DNA of 64,000 bases from positions 48,849 through 112,848 of the forward strand of contig NZ_JAHUWN010000023.1 of the NCBI RefSeq assembly GCF_019219025.1, in the 5' to 3' direction. Numbering within the stretch: the first letter of the stretch is position 1; each line of letters begins with the position of its first letter. The stretch is from Bacillus sp. sid0103. GTDB lineage: Bacteria; Bacillota; Bacilli; Bacillales_B; DSM-18226. This document shows, piece by piece, positions 18,257 through 27,483 of this stretch. Both the position numbers and the translations under genes were made by a program. Below the pieces are notes generated by a model. That model was not told the origin of the DNA and did no database searches. It saw only the letters and a program-made list of their open reading frames with translations.

Positions 18257-19378
18257 ATGACATTTACAATCAATAAACCTGCAAGAATCGGAAGCTATAA
18301 AGCGGAGGATGTTCAATTTTTATTGAAGGATTTAAGTGATATTGTGTTAGAGGATACTACCGAAAATCGAGAAATGAAGGTTCAATCAGGTGCTCATTAC
18401 AGTGAATCCTTACCCATCGAGTATCAGCCTCCAAAAGCGTATGTTGATTTATTCTGGTCGACCCTCCAGGAATACAAACAAAAAGTGGCTTTATGTATTG
18501 GGATCGTGGCAGAACAAATCTATCAAGCTAAAGGTGAAAAGACGGTGCTCGTATCTCTTGCACGAGCGGGGACACCAGTCGGGATTTTAATTAAACGATA
18601 TATTCACCTGAAATACCAAGTTTTATTGCCGCATTACAGTGTTTCTATCATCCGGGACAAAGGGATTGATGAAAATGCACTTCAATATATAGTAAGTCAG
18701 CACCCAAATGCTCAAATTCAATTTGTGGATGGCTGGACCGGTAAAGGGGCTATTTCGCTCGAATTAACAAGAGCCTGCCAAGACTATCAAAAAAAATATG
18801 GAATTTTGCTTGATGATACCTTGGCAGTGCTTGCAGATCCCGGCTACTGTACTACTTTGTTTGGAACAAGGGAAGATTTCTTAATCCCTAGTGCTTGTCT
18901 TAACTCAACAGTTTCTGGATTGGTGAGCAGGACGGTTTTAAATGCTCAATATATCGGGAAGGATGATTTCCATGGAGCGAAGTTTTATAAGGAATTAATT
19001 CCAATGGATGTTTCTAATGAATATATTGATTTGATTAGTAAGGAATTTGAAAACATTAACCAAATAGCAGCAGAAAGAGCCCGAAAAATGGTTCACGAAA
19101 GATTGGAAACGGGATTCCTAGGAATGGAAGACGTCAAGCGAATTCAAACTGAATTTGGAATTGAAAGTACCCATTTTATTAAACCAGGTGTCGGCGAAAC
19201 AACAAGAGTTCTCCTTCGCAGGGTTCCGTGGAAGATACTGATGCGCGACCCTTCAAGTCCATTTGGCAAACATATTCTTATGCTGGCAGAAGAGAAGGGT
19301 GTAGAAGTCGTACCGTATCCGGATTTAAAGTATTTGTGCTGCGGCTTGATTAAATCGGTTAAGGGGAGTAACGCATGA
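18257..19378 (+). CDS. StiP cysteine protease-like / PELOTA RNA-binding protein
   Basis: 373 residues from ATG at 18257, six bases after GAGGTG. Most of the protein matches what is annotated as the StiP family (VSLARAGTPVGILIKRYI near 101-118, FVDGWTGKGAIS near 157-168, ADPGYCTTLFGTREDFLIPSACLNS pattern near 195-220); the fold has PRTase-like features and its protease label is inherited, not shown. The C-terminal about 60 residues (HFIKPGVGETTRVLLRRVPW ... YLCCGLIK) look like a PELOTA RNA-binding domain. Member of the Ter biosynthetic operon; its stop overlaps the HAD gene as ATGA. Confidence 0.85.
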   Translation: MTFTINKPARIGSYKAEDVQFLLKDLSDIVLEDTTENREMKVQSGAHYSESLPIEYQPPKAYVDLFWSTLQEYKQKVALCIGIVAEQIYQAKGEKTVLVSLARAGTPVGILIKRYIHLKYQVLLPHYSVSIIRDKGIDENALQYIVSQHPNAQIQFVDGWTGKGAISLELTRACQDYQKKYGILLDDTLAVLADPGYCTTLFGTREDFLIPSACLNSTVSGLVSRTVLNAQYIGKDDFHGAKFYKELIPMDVSNEYIDLISKEFENINQIAAERARKMVHERLETGFLGMEDVKRIQTEFGIESTHFIKPGVGETTRVLLRRVPWKILMRDPSSPFGKHILMLAEEKGVEVVPYPDLKYLCCGLIKSVKGSNA

Positions 19379-20175
19379 TTTTTGCATCTGACCTGGACCG
19401 TACATTGGTTTATTCGAAAAGGGCGATAGATGAGCTGGGCATCGATGCTCAGTTCGTCCTTAAACCGATTGAAAAAAGAGAACAGAACTGGGTTGCCTAT
19501 ATGACCGAATCATCCTATTTTGCATTAAAAGAATTAGCCTTGACTAGTTTATTTATTCCCGTTACCACAAGGACAACCGAACAATTTAACCGATTTTCCA
19601 TTTTTAAGGAAGATATACCAATCAAATATGCGATCACCTCAAATGGGGCCAATATTATTTATCAAGGTAATTTGATGGAAGATTGGTCATCACATATTAT
19701 CTATCGTTTGAAAGAAGAATCAGTTAGCCAAGAGGAACTGCTTATTAAGCTAAATAAGGAAGGTTTACAATTTGATGGGCACATTAAGCAGGCGGAAAAT
19801 TTATTTTTCTATTTCATTTTAAACAGTCTTCCACCTGCGTCTGATTGCAGAGCGATTCATGATGTGGCTGCTCTTAATGGATGGAGGATCTCCATTCAAG
19901 GGAGAAAACTCTACTTTATCCCGCGGGCGATTAGTAAAGGGGACGCACTTGAATTTATCTCAAAACGAGAAGGAATGGAGCTAATGGCAGGTGCGGGGGA
20001 CTCCGTACTAGATTGGGACTTTCTGAAAAACTGCCATTATCGTTTTGTCCCGGCCCATGGTGAACTTGCAAGGGTGTCAGGCACCAGCAACTATACTCTT
20101 ACCAAAAATAAGGGTGTTGGTGCAGGGGAGGAGATTATCCATCATTTTCTACAACTGCTTCATCTTAGTGTTTAA
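19375..20175 (+). CDS. HAD-family phosphatase of the Ter operon
   Basis: 266 residues starting in an ATGA overlap. HAD motif I is FASDLDRTLVYS with D6 and D8; motif II is the VTTRT serine/threonine region (about 60-65); the lysine is in ISKGDALEFI (about 183-192); motif IV is GAGDSVLDWDFL (about 206-217). The Cof-type cap is likely. Expected to dephosphorylate the product of the PRTase/lyase steps; substrate not known. Last gene of this operon, tail to tail with a minus-strand membrane gene. Confidence 0.88.
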   Translation: MIFASDLDRTLVYSKRAIDELGIDAQFVLKPIEKREQNWVAYMTESSYFALKELALTSLFIPVTTRTTEQFNRFSIFKEDIPIKYAITSNGANIIYQGNLMEDWSSHIIYRLKEESVSQEELLIKLNKEGLQFDGHIKQAENLFFYFILNSLPPASDCRAIHDVAALNGWRISIQGRKLYFIPRAISKGDALEFISKREGMELMAGAGDSVLDWDFLKNCHYRFVPAHGELARVSGTSNYTLTKNKGVGAGEEIIHHFLQLLHLSV

Positions 20176-20417
20176 CCCCTTTCATTTTTCGGAGTAAAGA
20201 TGAAAAAGTAAACACAAGAAAATAAACTATATGTTCCTAAAAAGAAGAGAATCGACAAGGCTAATGAATGCCAGACGGAAGACAATAGAAATGTAAAGAT
20301 TAAACTGAACACAAATAAATCTAGGTAAACAAAGACATCGGAAACCATTACATCCATAACGGTATTTAATTCCTCATCTATTTGTTCCAACCGCGGCCGC
20401 TTATATAAAAAACGCAT
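20172..20417 (-). CDS. Small two-span membrane protein
   Basis: 81 residues from ATG at 20417, six bases after AGTAGGTG (GTG at 20426 is inside that site). Two hydrophobic segments (about 28-48 and 50-70) with a short basic N-terminus and the end FTPKNERG. Family unknown. It is inserted on the opposite strand between the two halves of the Ter island, overlapping the HAD gene stop by four bases. Confidence 0.65.
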   Translation of the reverse strand: MRFLYKRPRLEQIDEELNTVMDVMVSDVFVYLDLFVFSLIFTFLLSSVWHSLALSILFFLGTYSLFSCVYFFIFTPKNERG

Positions 20418-20501
20418 TTGAGTCACCTACTTTAGTGTGAGTACTCAAATAGTATGTAAGGACAAGGGAAAAGGTGAAAAATGAGGGGAAGGACATTCCT
20501 A

Positions 20502-20527
20502 TGAAACATTTTTAACGGAGATTCGTA
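20502..20527 (+). promoter_or_regulatory. Second sigma-W type promoter, before yceG
   Basis: TGAAAC (20502-20507), 16-base spacer, CGTATAA (from 20524): exact sigma-W-type match about 110 bases before yceG. Confidence 0.8.
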
Positions 20528-20636
20528 TAAACAAATGAACCGATTACCTAACTGTGATATGATATTATGGAAACCTTACATAATTTTCTAAACGCTTCAA
20601 AAATAAGCTTTCGCTTTTAGAGGGAAGGGATTATGA

Positions 20637-22274
20637 ATGAATCCATCATATAATCAATTGACCGCCCAACCTGTTTCCTTATCTTATGAAAATTGGCAGA
20701 CTTTGCTAAAAAAGCCATTACCAGAGCGGCCAAATTTTTCAAAAGAAAATGGAACTATTCAGATTGGGCAAGTAATTGGGAAGTTCCTTGGAATACCAAT
20801 TGACCACGATGATTATTATAATCAACTTTTTGATTATGTGAACAATCCAGAATGGAATCTTCATTTGATAAGTGAAGAGTCACTTGATAAGACGATTAAC
20901 AACCATCACTTTCAATCCATTCAAAAAGTCATAAATATTAATCGTGAACAAAAACTGTCCATCAACCGATTCACAGCTTTCCTTGAAGGGGAACAGTTAT
21001 TGTTGAAATCAAAGGTGCCTGTTATCCATCGAAAACTGCGAGAGGCAATGATCGCAACACTAGAGTTGTTTGCAAAGGTTGAAAAAGACGGCTTAGGAAA
21101 CCAAGATTTAAGGCGCGTTCTTGTAGACATTGTTAAATGGTCCGTTAATCATTTAGAGCCGGTATTGGAAAAGGCTGATCCACTAAAAGAAATGCCCAAA
21201 TTTTTATGGTACGGCGACTTTAAGAAAAGTCATCAATATTTTTTATTTTATTTAATGAAACTTGGTTGTGATATTGTCATTTTTCACCCAGAAGGTAAGG
21301 ATATTTTTGAGGGGATAAGTCTTGAAAAAACTTTCTCTCATGAATTCCCCAATAGGATGCCTGCAGAACCGTTTCCTAAGGCAAAGCGCACTCGTAAAGC
21401 AACAGTTGCCTACAGAGCTTCAAAAGAAATAGAGACCATTTTAAACCAAGAGGGTTCTGGCCTATATAAACCATGGCAATTGCGGGATTACACGCCATCC
21501 TCCATTACTTTAAAAACCACCTATGATGAACTTTTTATTCTTGGGAAAGAAATTGCAATGGTTCGGCCGGATTTTGAAGTAGGGAATGGACAAGTCAAAA
21601 TTCCTTCGATCTTTGCTAAAGTTCAGGGTGTGAGTAAGAATCGCAAAGAGTACTGGGATCGTTTACAATCGCTGAGTGAATTTGAGCATAGTTTACTAAT
21701 TAGGCGTTTGCCAATTACGATGGGAAGTACGAGTGATTTCCGCTTTCACTATCGCAATGCTTTGGGGAAGGATGGCTTAGTAAACCCTGAAATCATAATG
21801 AAGGCACATTATTGGCCTTATTCTTTTTTATCCTCTGGCTTGCAAAAAGGAATTGCCTCTGCGGTAAGAAGAATATGTGAAAAACCTGGTTTAAAGCCTT
21901 TACCAACGGAAACGATAGAAGACGTAAAAATGTATTTATTTACTCAGGCATTTTTTATGCCAAAGCCGATTATTCAGTTGATTGAGAGATTTGACTATTC
22001 CCAGCATGTACCGAAATTAATCATTTTCAATAATGAATTAGCCGGTATCCTCACAAGATCAGATGCAGCACTTTTGTTACTGTTAAATCAATTTGGAATC
22101 GATATCATCGTGTATAATCCTCCTGGTCATAATGATATTGAAAATTTTCTTGATGAACGATTATTTGATATGCATTGGCTCGAAGACGTTGTGTTTGATT
22201 TAGAATTTAAAGAACCGTCCATTTTTAAAAAAGGGCTTTTTCAAGGAATCTTAAAAAATTTAAGGGGAGATTAA
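20637..22274 (+). CDS. yceG: YceG family stress protein
   Basis: 545 residues from ATG behind GAGGGAAGGGA. Matches the YceG family by position (before telA/yceH and TerD genes as in B. subtilis) and by sequence style: two related alpha/beta halves, each with a hydrophobic strand that ends in a P-x-G-x-x-D element (IVIFHPEGKDIFE about 217-229; IIVYNPPGHNDIENFLDERL about 497-516). The biochemical activity is unknown. Cytoplasmic: no signal peptide or span. Confidence 0.85.
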   Translation: MNPSYNQLTAQPVSLSYENWQTLLKKPLPERPNFSKENGTIQIGQVIGKFLGIPIDHDDYYNQLFDYVNNPEWNLHLISEESLDKTINNHHFQSIQKVININREQKLSINRFTAFLEGEQLLLKSKVPVIHRKLREAMIATLELFAKVEKDGLGNQDLRRVLVDIVKWSVNHLEPVLEKADPLKEMPKFLWYGDFKKSHQYFLFYLMKLGCDIVIFHPEGKDIFEGISLEKTFSHEFPNRMPAEPFPKAKRTRKATVAYRASKEIETILNQEGSGLYKPWQLRDYTPSSITLKTTYDELFILGKEIAMVRPDFEVGNGQVKIPSIFAKVQGVSKNRKEYWDRLQSLSEFEHSLLIRRLPITMGSTSDFRFHYRNALGKDGLVNPEIIMKAHYWPYSFLSSGLQKGIASAVRRICEKPGLKPLPTETIEDVKMYLFTQAFFMPKPIIQLIERFDYSQHVPKLIIFNNELAGILTRSDAALLLLLNQFGIDIIVYNPPGHNDIENFLDERLFDMHWLEDVVFDLEFKEPSIFKKGLFQGILKNLRGD

Positions 22275-22277
22275 TAA

Positions 22278-23381
22278 GTGACTCTTATGCCAAATCCATC
22301 AAGCGGCTTAACGCCAGCAGGTGCAGATGACATCCTGACAGAAACTAAAGTCTCTGACATTAAACTTGCGCTACGGAAGGAACCAGAAATTCAAAATTTG
22401 GCCCGAACAATTGATGAACGTGACCAAATTCAAGTTTTAGAGTTTGGAAAGGAACCTGCCGTTCAAATTTCCCGTTTTTCTGACCAGATCTTAAATAATA
22501 TGAGGACAACAAAAGTAGAGGATTCAGGTGAATTGCTTAAACAACTGGGCCGCATTATGGATAAATTTGATGCCAAGGACTTCCAGAAAACTTCAGGCGG
22601 ACTTTTCGGAAAGCTCTTTAAAAAGGGTGAAAAGATGGTTGAAAAGTTGTTTGGCAAGTATCAAACGATGGGCTCCGAAATTGATAAGGTATACATAGAA
22701 ATATCAAAATATCAGCATGAAATGGTTGATTCAACCAATATGCTCGAACAAATGTATGAGCAAAACTATCAATACTATCTAACGCTTGAAAAATATATTG
22801 TTGCGGGTGAACTAAAAGTGGAGGATTTAAAAAATAATCAACTTCCACAGCTTGAAGCCCGGACTGCTGCTGGTGACCAAATGGCCTCTATGCAATTAGA
22901 TTCGCTGAAAAATGTCATCGAATTATTGGAACAGCGCATCTATGATCTAGAAATGGCGAAAATGGTCTCCCTACAGACTGCTCCGCAAATTCGTCTTTTG
23001 CAAAGAGGAAATACGAAACTGATTGGAAAAATTAATTCCGCCTTTGTGACGACCATTCCGATTTTTAAAAACGGTTTGATCCAAGCGATGGCAGCGAAAA
23101 GACAAAAGTTGGTTGCTGATTCGATGAGTGAACTAGACCGCAGGACAAACGAAATGCTCCTTAAAAATGCACAAAACATTTCACAGCAAAGCACGGATAT
23201 TGCTAGGCTTGCCGGCGGTCCAAGTATTAAAATCGAGACGATCGAAGAATCATGGAATATTATCATTAAAGGTATGCAGGAAACAAAGGCCATTGAAGAG
23301 GAAAATAAACGGATGCGGGTAGAAGGCACAAAACGTTTAGAACAGTTGCAGGATAACTTTAAAAAGTTAAAACAATCTTAA
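22278..23381 (+). CDS. yceH: Toxic anion resistance protein TelA (YceH)
   Basis: 367 residues from GTG behind GGGGAG. A long all-helical protein with coiled-coil propensity: LLKQLGRIMDKFDAKDF, QYYLTLEKYIVAGELKVEDL, LEARTAAGDQMASMQLDSLKN, MVSLQTAPQIRLLQRGNTKLIGKIN pattern (about 240-265) are TelA hallmarks. Linked to tellurite, nisin and other envelope stress resistance; mechanism unclear. Three bases after yceG, so the same operon. Confidence 0.93.
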   Translation: MTLMPNPSSGLTPAGADDILTETKVSDIKLALRKEPEIQNLARTIDERDQIQVLEFGKEPAVQISRFSDQILNNMRTTKVEDSGELLKQLGRIMDKFDAKDFQKTSGGLFGKLFKKGEKMVEKLFGKYQTMGSEIDKVYIEISKYQHEMVDSTNMLEQMYEQNYQYYLTLEKYIVAGELKVEDLKNNQLPQLEARTAAGDQMASMQLDSLKNVIELLEQRIYDLEMAKMVSLQTAPQIRLLQRGNTKLIGKINSAFVTTIPIFKNGLIQAMAAKRQKLVADSMSELDRRTNEMLLKNAQNISQQSTDIARLAGGPSIKIETIEESWNIIIKGMQETKAIEEENKRMRVEGTKRLEQLQDNFKKLKQS

Positions 23382-23429
23382 ACAAATATTGTTTTGATTT
23401 ATATTAAATTTCATATGGGAGTGATTGAA

Positions 23430-24041
23430 TTGGCTATTAATTTACAAAAAGGTCAACGAGTAGATTTAACAAAGAGTAATCCAGGATTAACTAAAATCAT
23501 GGTAGGGTTAGGATGGGATCCAGTCCAAAGCGGCGGCGGCGGCGGCTTATTTGGCGGTTTATTCGGCGGCGCCAGTGCTGCTAATGTTGACTGTGATGCC
23601 TCTGTTATTATGCTTGGTGCAAACGACAAACTTCAAAACAATAAGGATGTCATTTATTTTGGAAACCTACGAAGCAATGATGGCAGTGTACAGCACTCAG
23701 GAGATAATTTAACGGGCGATGGAGACGGCGATGACGAGCAGGTAATGATTGATTTAAGCAGAGTTCCGTCCAATATCCAGAAACTTGTTTTCGTTGTAAA
23801 TATTTATGACTGCGTCAAGAGAAAGCAGCATTTTGGGATGATTAAAAATGCTTTTATCAGGGTCGTAAATCCTGGAAATAATCAAGAGTTACTCCACTAT
23901 AACCTTACAGACAATTACAGTGGGCTAACATGTCTGGTGACCGGAGAAATTTATCGACATGGAAATGAATGGAAGTTTGCCGCAATCGGCAGCGGTACCA
24001 ATGCTGCGAGCCTGAGTGAAGTTGTTCGTTCCTTTAGTTAA
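23430..24041 (+). CDS. TerD family protein with glycine-rich loop (YceC-like)
   Basis: 203 residues from TTG at 23430 behind GGGAGTGA, which gives the family start MAINLQKGQRVDLTK. TerD fold, but the first calcium loop is replaced by a glycine-rich insert (QSGGGGGLFGGLFGGASAAN, about 31-50) coded partly by five consecutive GGC triplets; DCDASV follows. The second acidic loop GDNLTGDGDGDDEQVMI is kept. B. subtilis YceC has a comparable place in its operon. Paralogue of the genes at 14113 and 24075. Confidence 0.9.
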   Translation: MAINLQKGQRVDLTKSNPGLTKIMVGLGWDPVQSGGGGGLFGGLFGGASAANVDCDASVIMLGANDKLQNNKDVIYFGNLRSNDGSVQHSGDNLTGDGDGDDEQVMIDLSRVPSNIQKLVFVVNIYDCVKRKQHFGMIKNAFIRVVNPGNNQELLHYNLTDNYSGLTCLVTGEIYRHGNEWKFAAIGSGTNAASLSEVVRSFS

Positions 24042-24074
24042 GAATAGAATAAAGTTCAAATAGAGGTGATCAGT

Positions 24075-24653
24075 TTGGGTATTAACTTAGCAAAGGGGCA
24101 AAGGATTGATTTAACCAAAACAAATCCTGGGTTAACAAAAGTAATTGTTGGCCTCGGCTGGGATACGAATCGTTATCATGGCGGAAATGACTTTGACTTA
24201 GATGCATCTGCTTTTTTAGCTGACGCTAATGGCAGAGTCATAAACGATTCGGACTTTATTTTTTACAATAATCTCGTTCACCCTTCAAGTTCAGTCGAAC
24301 ATACAGGGGATAATCGAACTGGTGAAGGTGACGGCGACGATGAGCAAATCAAAATTGACTTTAGTAAAGTTCCATCTCATGTCCATCGAATCGCTATTAC
24401 AGTGACGATTCATGATGCGGATGCAAGGTTTCAGAATTTCGGCCAAGTTTCCAACGCCTTTGTTCGCTTGGTTAACGAAGAAACAAATAATGAGGTCTTA
24501 CGTTTTGATCTTGGAGAAGACTTTTCAGTAGAAACAGCGGTTGTTATCTGTGAACTCTACCGCCATAATGGTGATTGGAAATTTAATGCAATCGGCAGTG
24601 GTTTTGCAGGTGGGTTAGCAGCCCTTTGTCGAAACTATGGTTTAGAAGTATAA
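24075..24653 (+). CDS. TerD family protein (YceE-like)
   Basis: 192 residues from TTG at 24075, five bases after AGAGGTGA. Canonical Ter[15 protein letters not shown] (about 36-49), [17 protein letters not shown] (about 76-92), [23 protein letters not shown] end. Both acidic metal loops are intact. Very similar to the terD at 14113, probably by duplication. Last gene of the second Ter transcript, with a terminator after it. Confidence 0.93.
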   Translation: MGINLAKGQRIDLTKTNPGLTKVIVGLGWDTNRYHGGNDFDLDASAFLADANGRVINDSDFIFYNNLVHPSSSVEHTGDNRTGEGDGDDEQIKIDFSKVPSHVHRIAITVTIHDADARFQNFGQVSNAFVRLVNEETNNEVLRFDLGEDFSVETAVVICELYRHNGDWKFNAIGSGFAGGLAALCRNYGLEV

Positions 24654-24663
24654 AATTACGATG

Positions 24664-24687
24664 AAAGCTGCCTGTTGGTAGCTTTTT
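24664..24687 (+). terminator. Terminator of yceG-yceH-terD-terD
   Basis: AAAGCTGCC/GGTAGCTTT hairpin followed by TT. Confidence 0.8.
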
Positions 24688-24785
24688 CCCTTTATTCCCC
24701 ACTTTTCCCTTTTAAATTCCAATCAAGCATACTCGTTCCCATGTTATAATTCTATTAATATATTGAATTATTAGGGGAAGATTCG

Positions 24786-25493
24786 ATGCGTAAATCAGTC
24801 GCGGCATTTTTCATAGCTGTTTTGTTTCTTTCATCGATCACTACGTCACAAGCATCTTCTGATGATATTTTGCTAAGAGATTATTCTAGGAATTCTGTAC
24901 TCTACCAATCCCTTAAAGTGGATCATTCGTTACCACTGCTAAATCAAATCATTGTTTTACCTAAACAGGCATTTGATCAGAAAGAAGCTGCGGACATTAT
25001 AAACAGAATTGATTCGATACCCTATTCGATTTTAGAAAAAATCAAAAACCACGGAATCAGGGTGAAACTTTTTACGGGGAAACTTACAGATAATCCCACA
25101 GCAAGTCAATTGGCAGGGAAGATCCCGAGAGGATACACAAATAATGTAACCTGGGATAATGTCCCAGGGATTGGCGGTTCTAAACTGGTATTGGTTAAAA
25201 TTGGTGCTAGTGAAAAAGGGCAAGGGCATAGCTCTGTAAATTTAGAATTACATGAACTGGCACATTCAATTGATCGTTATGTGTTTGAAGAGATCAGTAG
25301 TTCCAATGACGTTACCGGCATTTGGGAAAAGGAACATGAACAATTGTTTCCGGGAAACAGTTATTTTCTATATCCGGAAGAATATTTTGCAGAGACCTTC
25401 GCTATGTATTATTTAAATAATGATACGAAAGAACTATTACGGACGAAAGCACCGAAAACATTTGAATTTTTAAAACAGCTCTCACTTCACTAA
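24786..25493 (+). CDS. Secreted Pro-Pro endopeptidase-like metalloprotease (ATLF family)
   Basis: 235 residues. Signal peptide 1 to about 23 (AFFIAVLFLSSITTSQA). Zinc site HELAH (H156, E157, H160) in NLELHELAHSIDRY, third ligand E203 in PEEYFAETFAMYY, and Y196 seven residues before it: the same Tyr-Glu spacing as in PPEP-1 of Clostridioides difficile (Y178/E185). TWDNVPGIGGSK and VRIG-like SEKGQGHSSVN are also PPEP-like. Such enzymes cut Pro-Pro bonds in surface proteins. No proline-rich target gene is visible next to it. Own promoter with TATAAT-like -10 upstream (about 24746). Confidence 0.87.
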   Translation: MRKSVAAFFIAVLFLSSITTSQASSDDILLRDYSRNSVLYQSLKVDHSLPLLNQIIVLPKQAFDQKEAADIINRIDSIPYSILEKIKNHGIRVKLFTGKLTDNPTASQLAGKIPRGYTNNVTWDNVPGIGGSKLVLVKIGASEKGQGHSSVNLELHELAHSIDRYVFEEISSSNDVTGIWEKEHEQLFPGNSYFLYPEEYFAETFAMYYLNNDTKELLRTKAPKTFEFLKQLSLH

Positions 25494-25549
25494 TTTGCCC
25501 TTGATTGTTAAAATAGATTAAATATGTGCAGAAAAGGGAGTTGTCCGAG

Positions 25550-26344
25550 GTGAAGCAATATTTAGAATTATGTCAGCATGTCCTTGAAAATGGAAACGTG
25601 AAGGGCGACCGAACAGGTACGGGAACCATTAGCACCTTCGGGTATCAAATGAGATTTAATTTAGCGGAAGGATTTCCGATGATGACCACGAAAAAGTTGC
25701 ATTTAAAATCCATTGTTTATGAATTGCTCTGGTTTTTAAAAGGCGACACGAATGTTCGGTATTTGCAAGAGAATGGCGTCCGTATCTGGAATGAATGGTC
25801 CGATGAAAACGGTGAGCTGGGTCCTGTCTATGGTCATCAATGGCGTTCATGGACGGGTGCAGATGGTAAAACCGTTGATCAAATTACCGATCTTATTCAT
25901 CAAATCAAAACGAATCCCAATTCTAGAAGGCTGCTAGTAAATGCATGGAACGTAGCAGAAATTGACAACATGGCACTGCCGCCGTGCCACTGTATGTTCC
26001 AATTTTATGTGGCAGACGGGAAGTTGTCCTGTCAGCTCTACCAACGCTCTGCCGATGTCTTTCTCGGCGTCCCGTTTAACATCGCTTCTTATGCGCTTTT
26101 AACCATGATGATCGCTCAGGTTTGCGACCTCGAGCCAGGTGAGTTTATCCATACATTTGGGGATGTTCATATTTATCAAAATCATCTCGAACAAGTAAGA
26201 TTACAATTGGGTAGAGAGCCTCGTGCATTGCCAACCCTCAAAATTAATCCGCATGTCAAAGATATCTACTCGTTTGAGTATGAAGACTTTACTCTTGTAG
26301 GATATGACCCACATCCCCACATAAAAGGAGTGGTCAGTGTATGA
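25550..26344 (+). CDS. thyB: Thymidylate synthase (ThyB/ThyA type)
   Basis: 264 residues from GTG behind AAGGGAG. Converts dUMP to dTMP with methylene-[11 protein letters not shown] (about 19-26), nucleophile C146 in [22 protein letters not shown] and the end [12 protein letters not shown] are conserved. Length is exactly that of B. subtilis ThyB and E. coli ThyA. Its stop overlaps the dfrA start (GTGTATGA), so the two enzymes of the dihydrofolate cycle are coupled. Confidence 0.97.
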   Translation: MKQYLELCQHVLENGNVKGDRTGTGTISTFGYQMRFNLAEGFPMMTTKKLHLKSIVYELLWFLKGDTNVRYLQENGVRIWNEWSDENGELGPVYGHQWRSWTGADGKTVDQITDLIHQIKTNPNSRRLLVNAWNVAEIDNMALPPCHCMFQFYVADGKLSCQLYQRSADVFLGVPFNIASYALLTMMIAQVCDLEPGEFIHTFGDVHIYQNHLEQVRLQLGREPRALPTLKINPHVKDIYSFEYEDFTLVGYDPHPHIKGVVSV

Positions 26345-26835
26345 TTTCCTTTATTGTCGCAATGGATGAAAATAGGGTGATTGGAAAAGATAATCAATTG
26401 CCGTGGCATTTACCAGAGGATTTAAAATTTTTTAAGAGGATTACGATGGGACACCCGATTGCGATGGGAAGAAAAACGCATAAATCCATTGGACGCGTTC
26501 TTCCTGGCAGAGAGAATATCGTCATTACCCGCCAGGCTGATTATCGGAGTGAAGATTGTACGATGTTTTACACGGTTGAGGATTTTGTTAAGTATAGCCA
26601 AAGGAAAAATGATGAGATCTTTGTGATTGGCGGAGCAGAAATATTCAAAGAGACATTTCCATTTGTAGATCGTCTCTACATAACACTTATCCATCATGAA
26701 TTTGCAGGAGATACATTCTTTCCTGAATTTGATCCTAGCGAATGGGAATTAGTGTCTAATGAAAAAGGAATTAGGGATGATAAAAATCCCTATGACTATG
26801 AGTTTAGACTATACGAAAAAAAGTCTAAAGTATAA
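26341..26835 (+). CDS. dfrA: Dihydrofolate reductase
   Basis: 164 residues. NADPH-dependent reduction of dihydrofolate produced by thymidylate synthase. Start [31 protein letters not shown] pattern with the catalytic acidic residue in PEDL (about 27), GRKTHKSIG (about 44-52), [11 protein letters not shown] and FVIGGAEIF (about 98-106). Coupled to thyB by a four-base overlap. Confidence 0.96.
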   Translation: MISFIVAMDENRVIGKDNQLPWHLPEDLKFFKRITMGHPIAMGRKTHKSIGRVLPGRENIVITRQADYRSEDCTMFYTVEDFVKYSQRKNDEIFVIGGAEIFKETFPFVDRLYITLIHHEFAGDTFFPEFDPSEWELVSNEKGIRDDKNPYDYEFRLYEKKSKV

Positions 26836-26875
26836 ATAGGCACACATGTATACAGACCAATTCACGCATAAAAAT

Positions 26876-26900
26876 AAGCATCAGCTATTAGCTGGTGCTT
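26876..26900. terminator. Terminator after dfrA
   Basis: AAGCATCAGCT/AGCTGGTGCTT hairpin; T run is weak on both sides. Confidence 0.6.
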
Positions 26901-26914
26901 CACTATGTTTACGA

Positions 26915-27163
26915 TTAAAAATATGTTCCATTTACTTCGTATTCTGCTAATTTAGCCAGCATTCCCCTGAATTCCTGTGGATGGCAAAATTCATCCTCGT
27001 TAAAATGTGTTTTAATCCAGGCAATTAATTCAAGCGGGCTATTAAAATATTCACCACTTCGATCGCTCTTGCGAATGGTATATCTTCCGTTATCATCATC
27101 AATTGTTATCTCCACCGGAAGAGCTCCATCATAACTGCAAAGTGAAAATTCCATCCTCCTCAC
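26915..27163 (-). CDS. Conserved hypothetical protein (about 80 residues)
   Basis: 82 residues from GTG 27163, or 79 from ATG 27154. AGGAGG lies directly against the ATG (no spacer), so the GTG or an unusual initiation is possible. The sequence MEFSLCSYDGALPVEITIDD, then GRYTIRKSDRSGEYFNSPLEL, suggests a small beta-rich fold followed by a helix. No membrane span. I recall similar unnamed Bacillus proteins but no function. Confidence 0.65.
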   Translation of the reverse strand: MRRMEFSLCSYDGALPVEITIDDDNGRYTIRKSDRSGEYFNSPLELIAWIKTHFNEDEFCHPQEFRGMLAKLAEYEVNGTYF

Positions 27164-27483
27164 ATCCTAACGTAACGATTTGATTTATCATTTTCAAAAA
27201 ATATATGTCCTTCATGCTCAAATTATATTCAAAAAAATAAATAGTTATCAAAATGTTTTATAAATTCATTAAACATAAATTATCATTGACTTCATTAGTG
27301 GTAATTGTTAAATTGTCAGTAGTAATTTATAATGTGATAAGAAATACTAAATATCACAATGCTGTTATTTTTAATAGGTATTGTGAAATTACTATGAATT
27401 TTTGATGATAAATTACCTAAAATAAATTTTAAGTAATATAATCATAGTAGCAATAATATTACAATTAAAGGGGATGTACATCC
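27164..27483. other. A+T-rich intergenic region before tatA
   Basis: 320 bases without a gene. A sigma-A promoter candidate is TTGTTA (27305-27310), 17 bases, TATAAT (27328-27333). Next to it GTGATA...TATCAC forms an imperfect inverted repeat (about 27334-27358), a possible operator. Otherwise nothing recognised. Confidence 0.5.
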
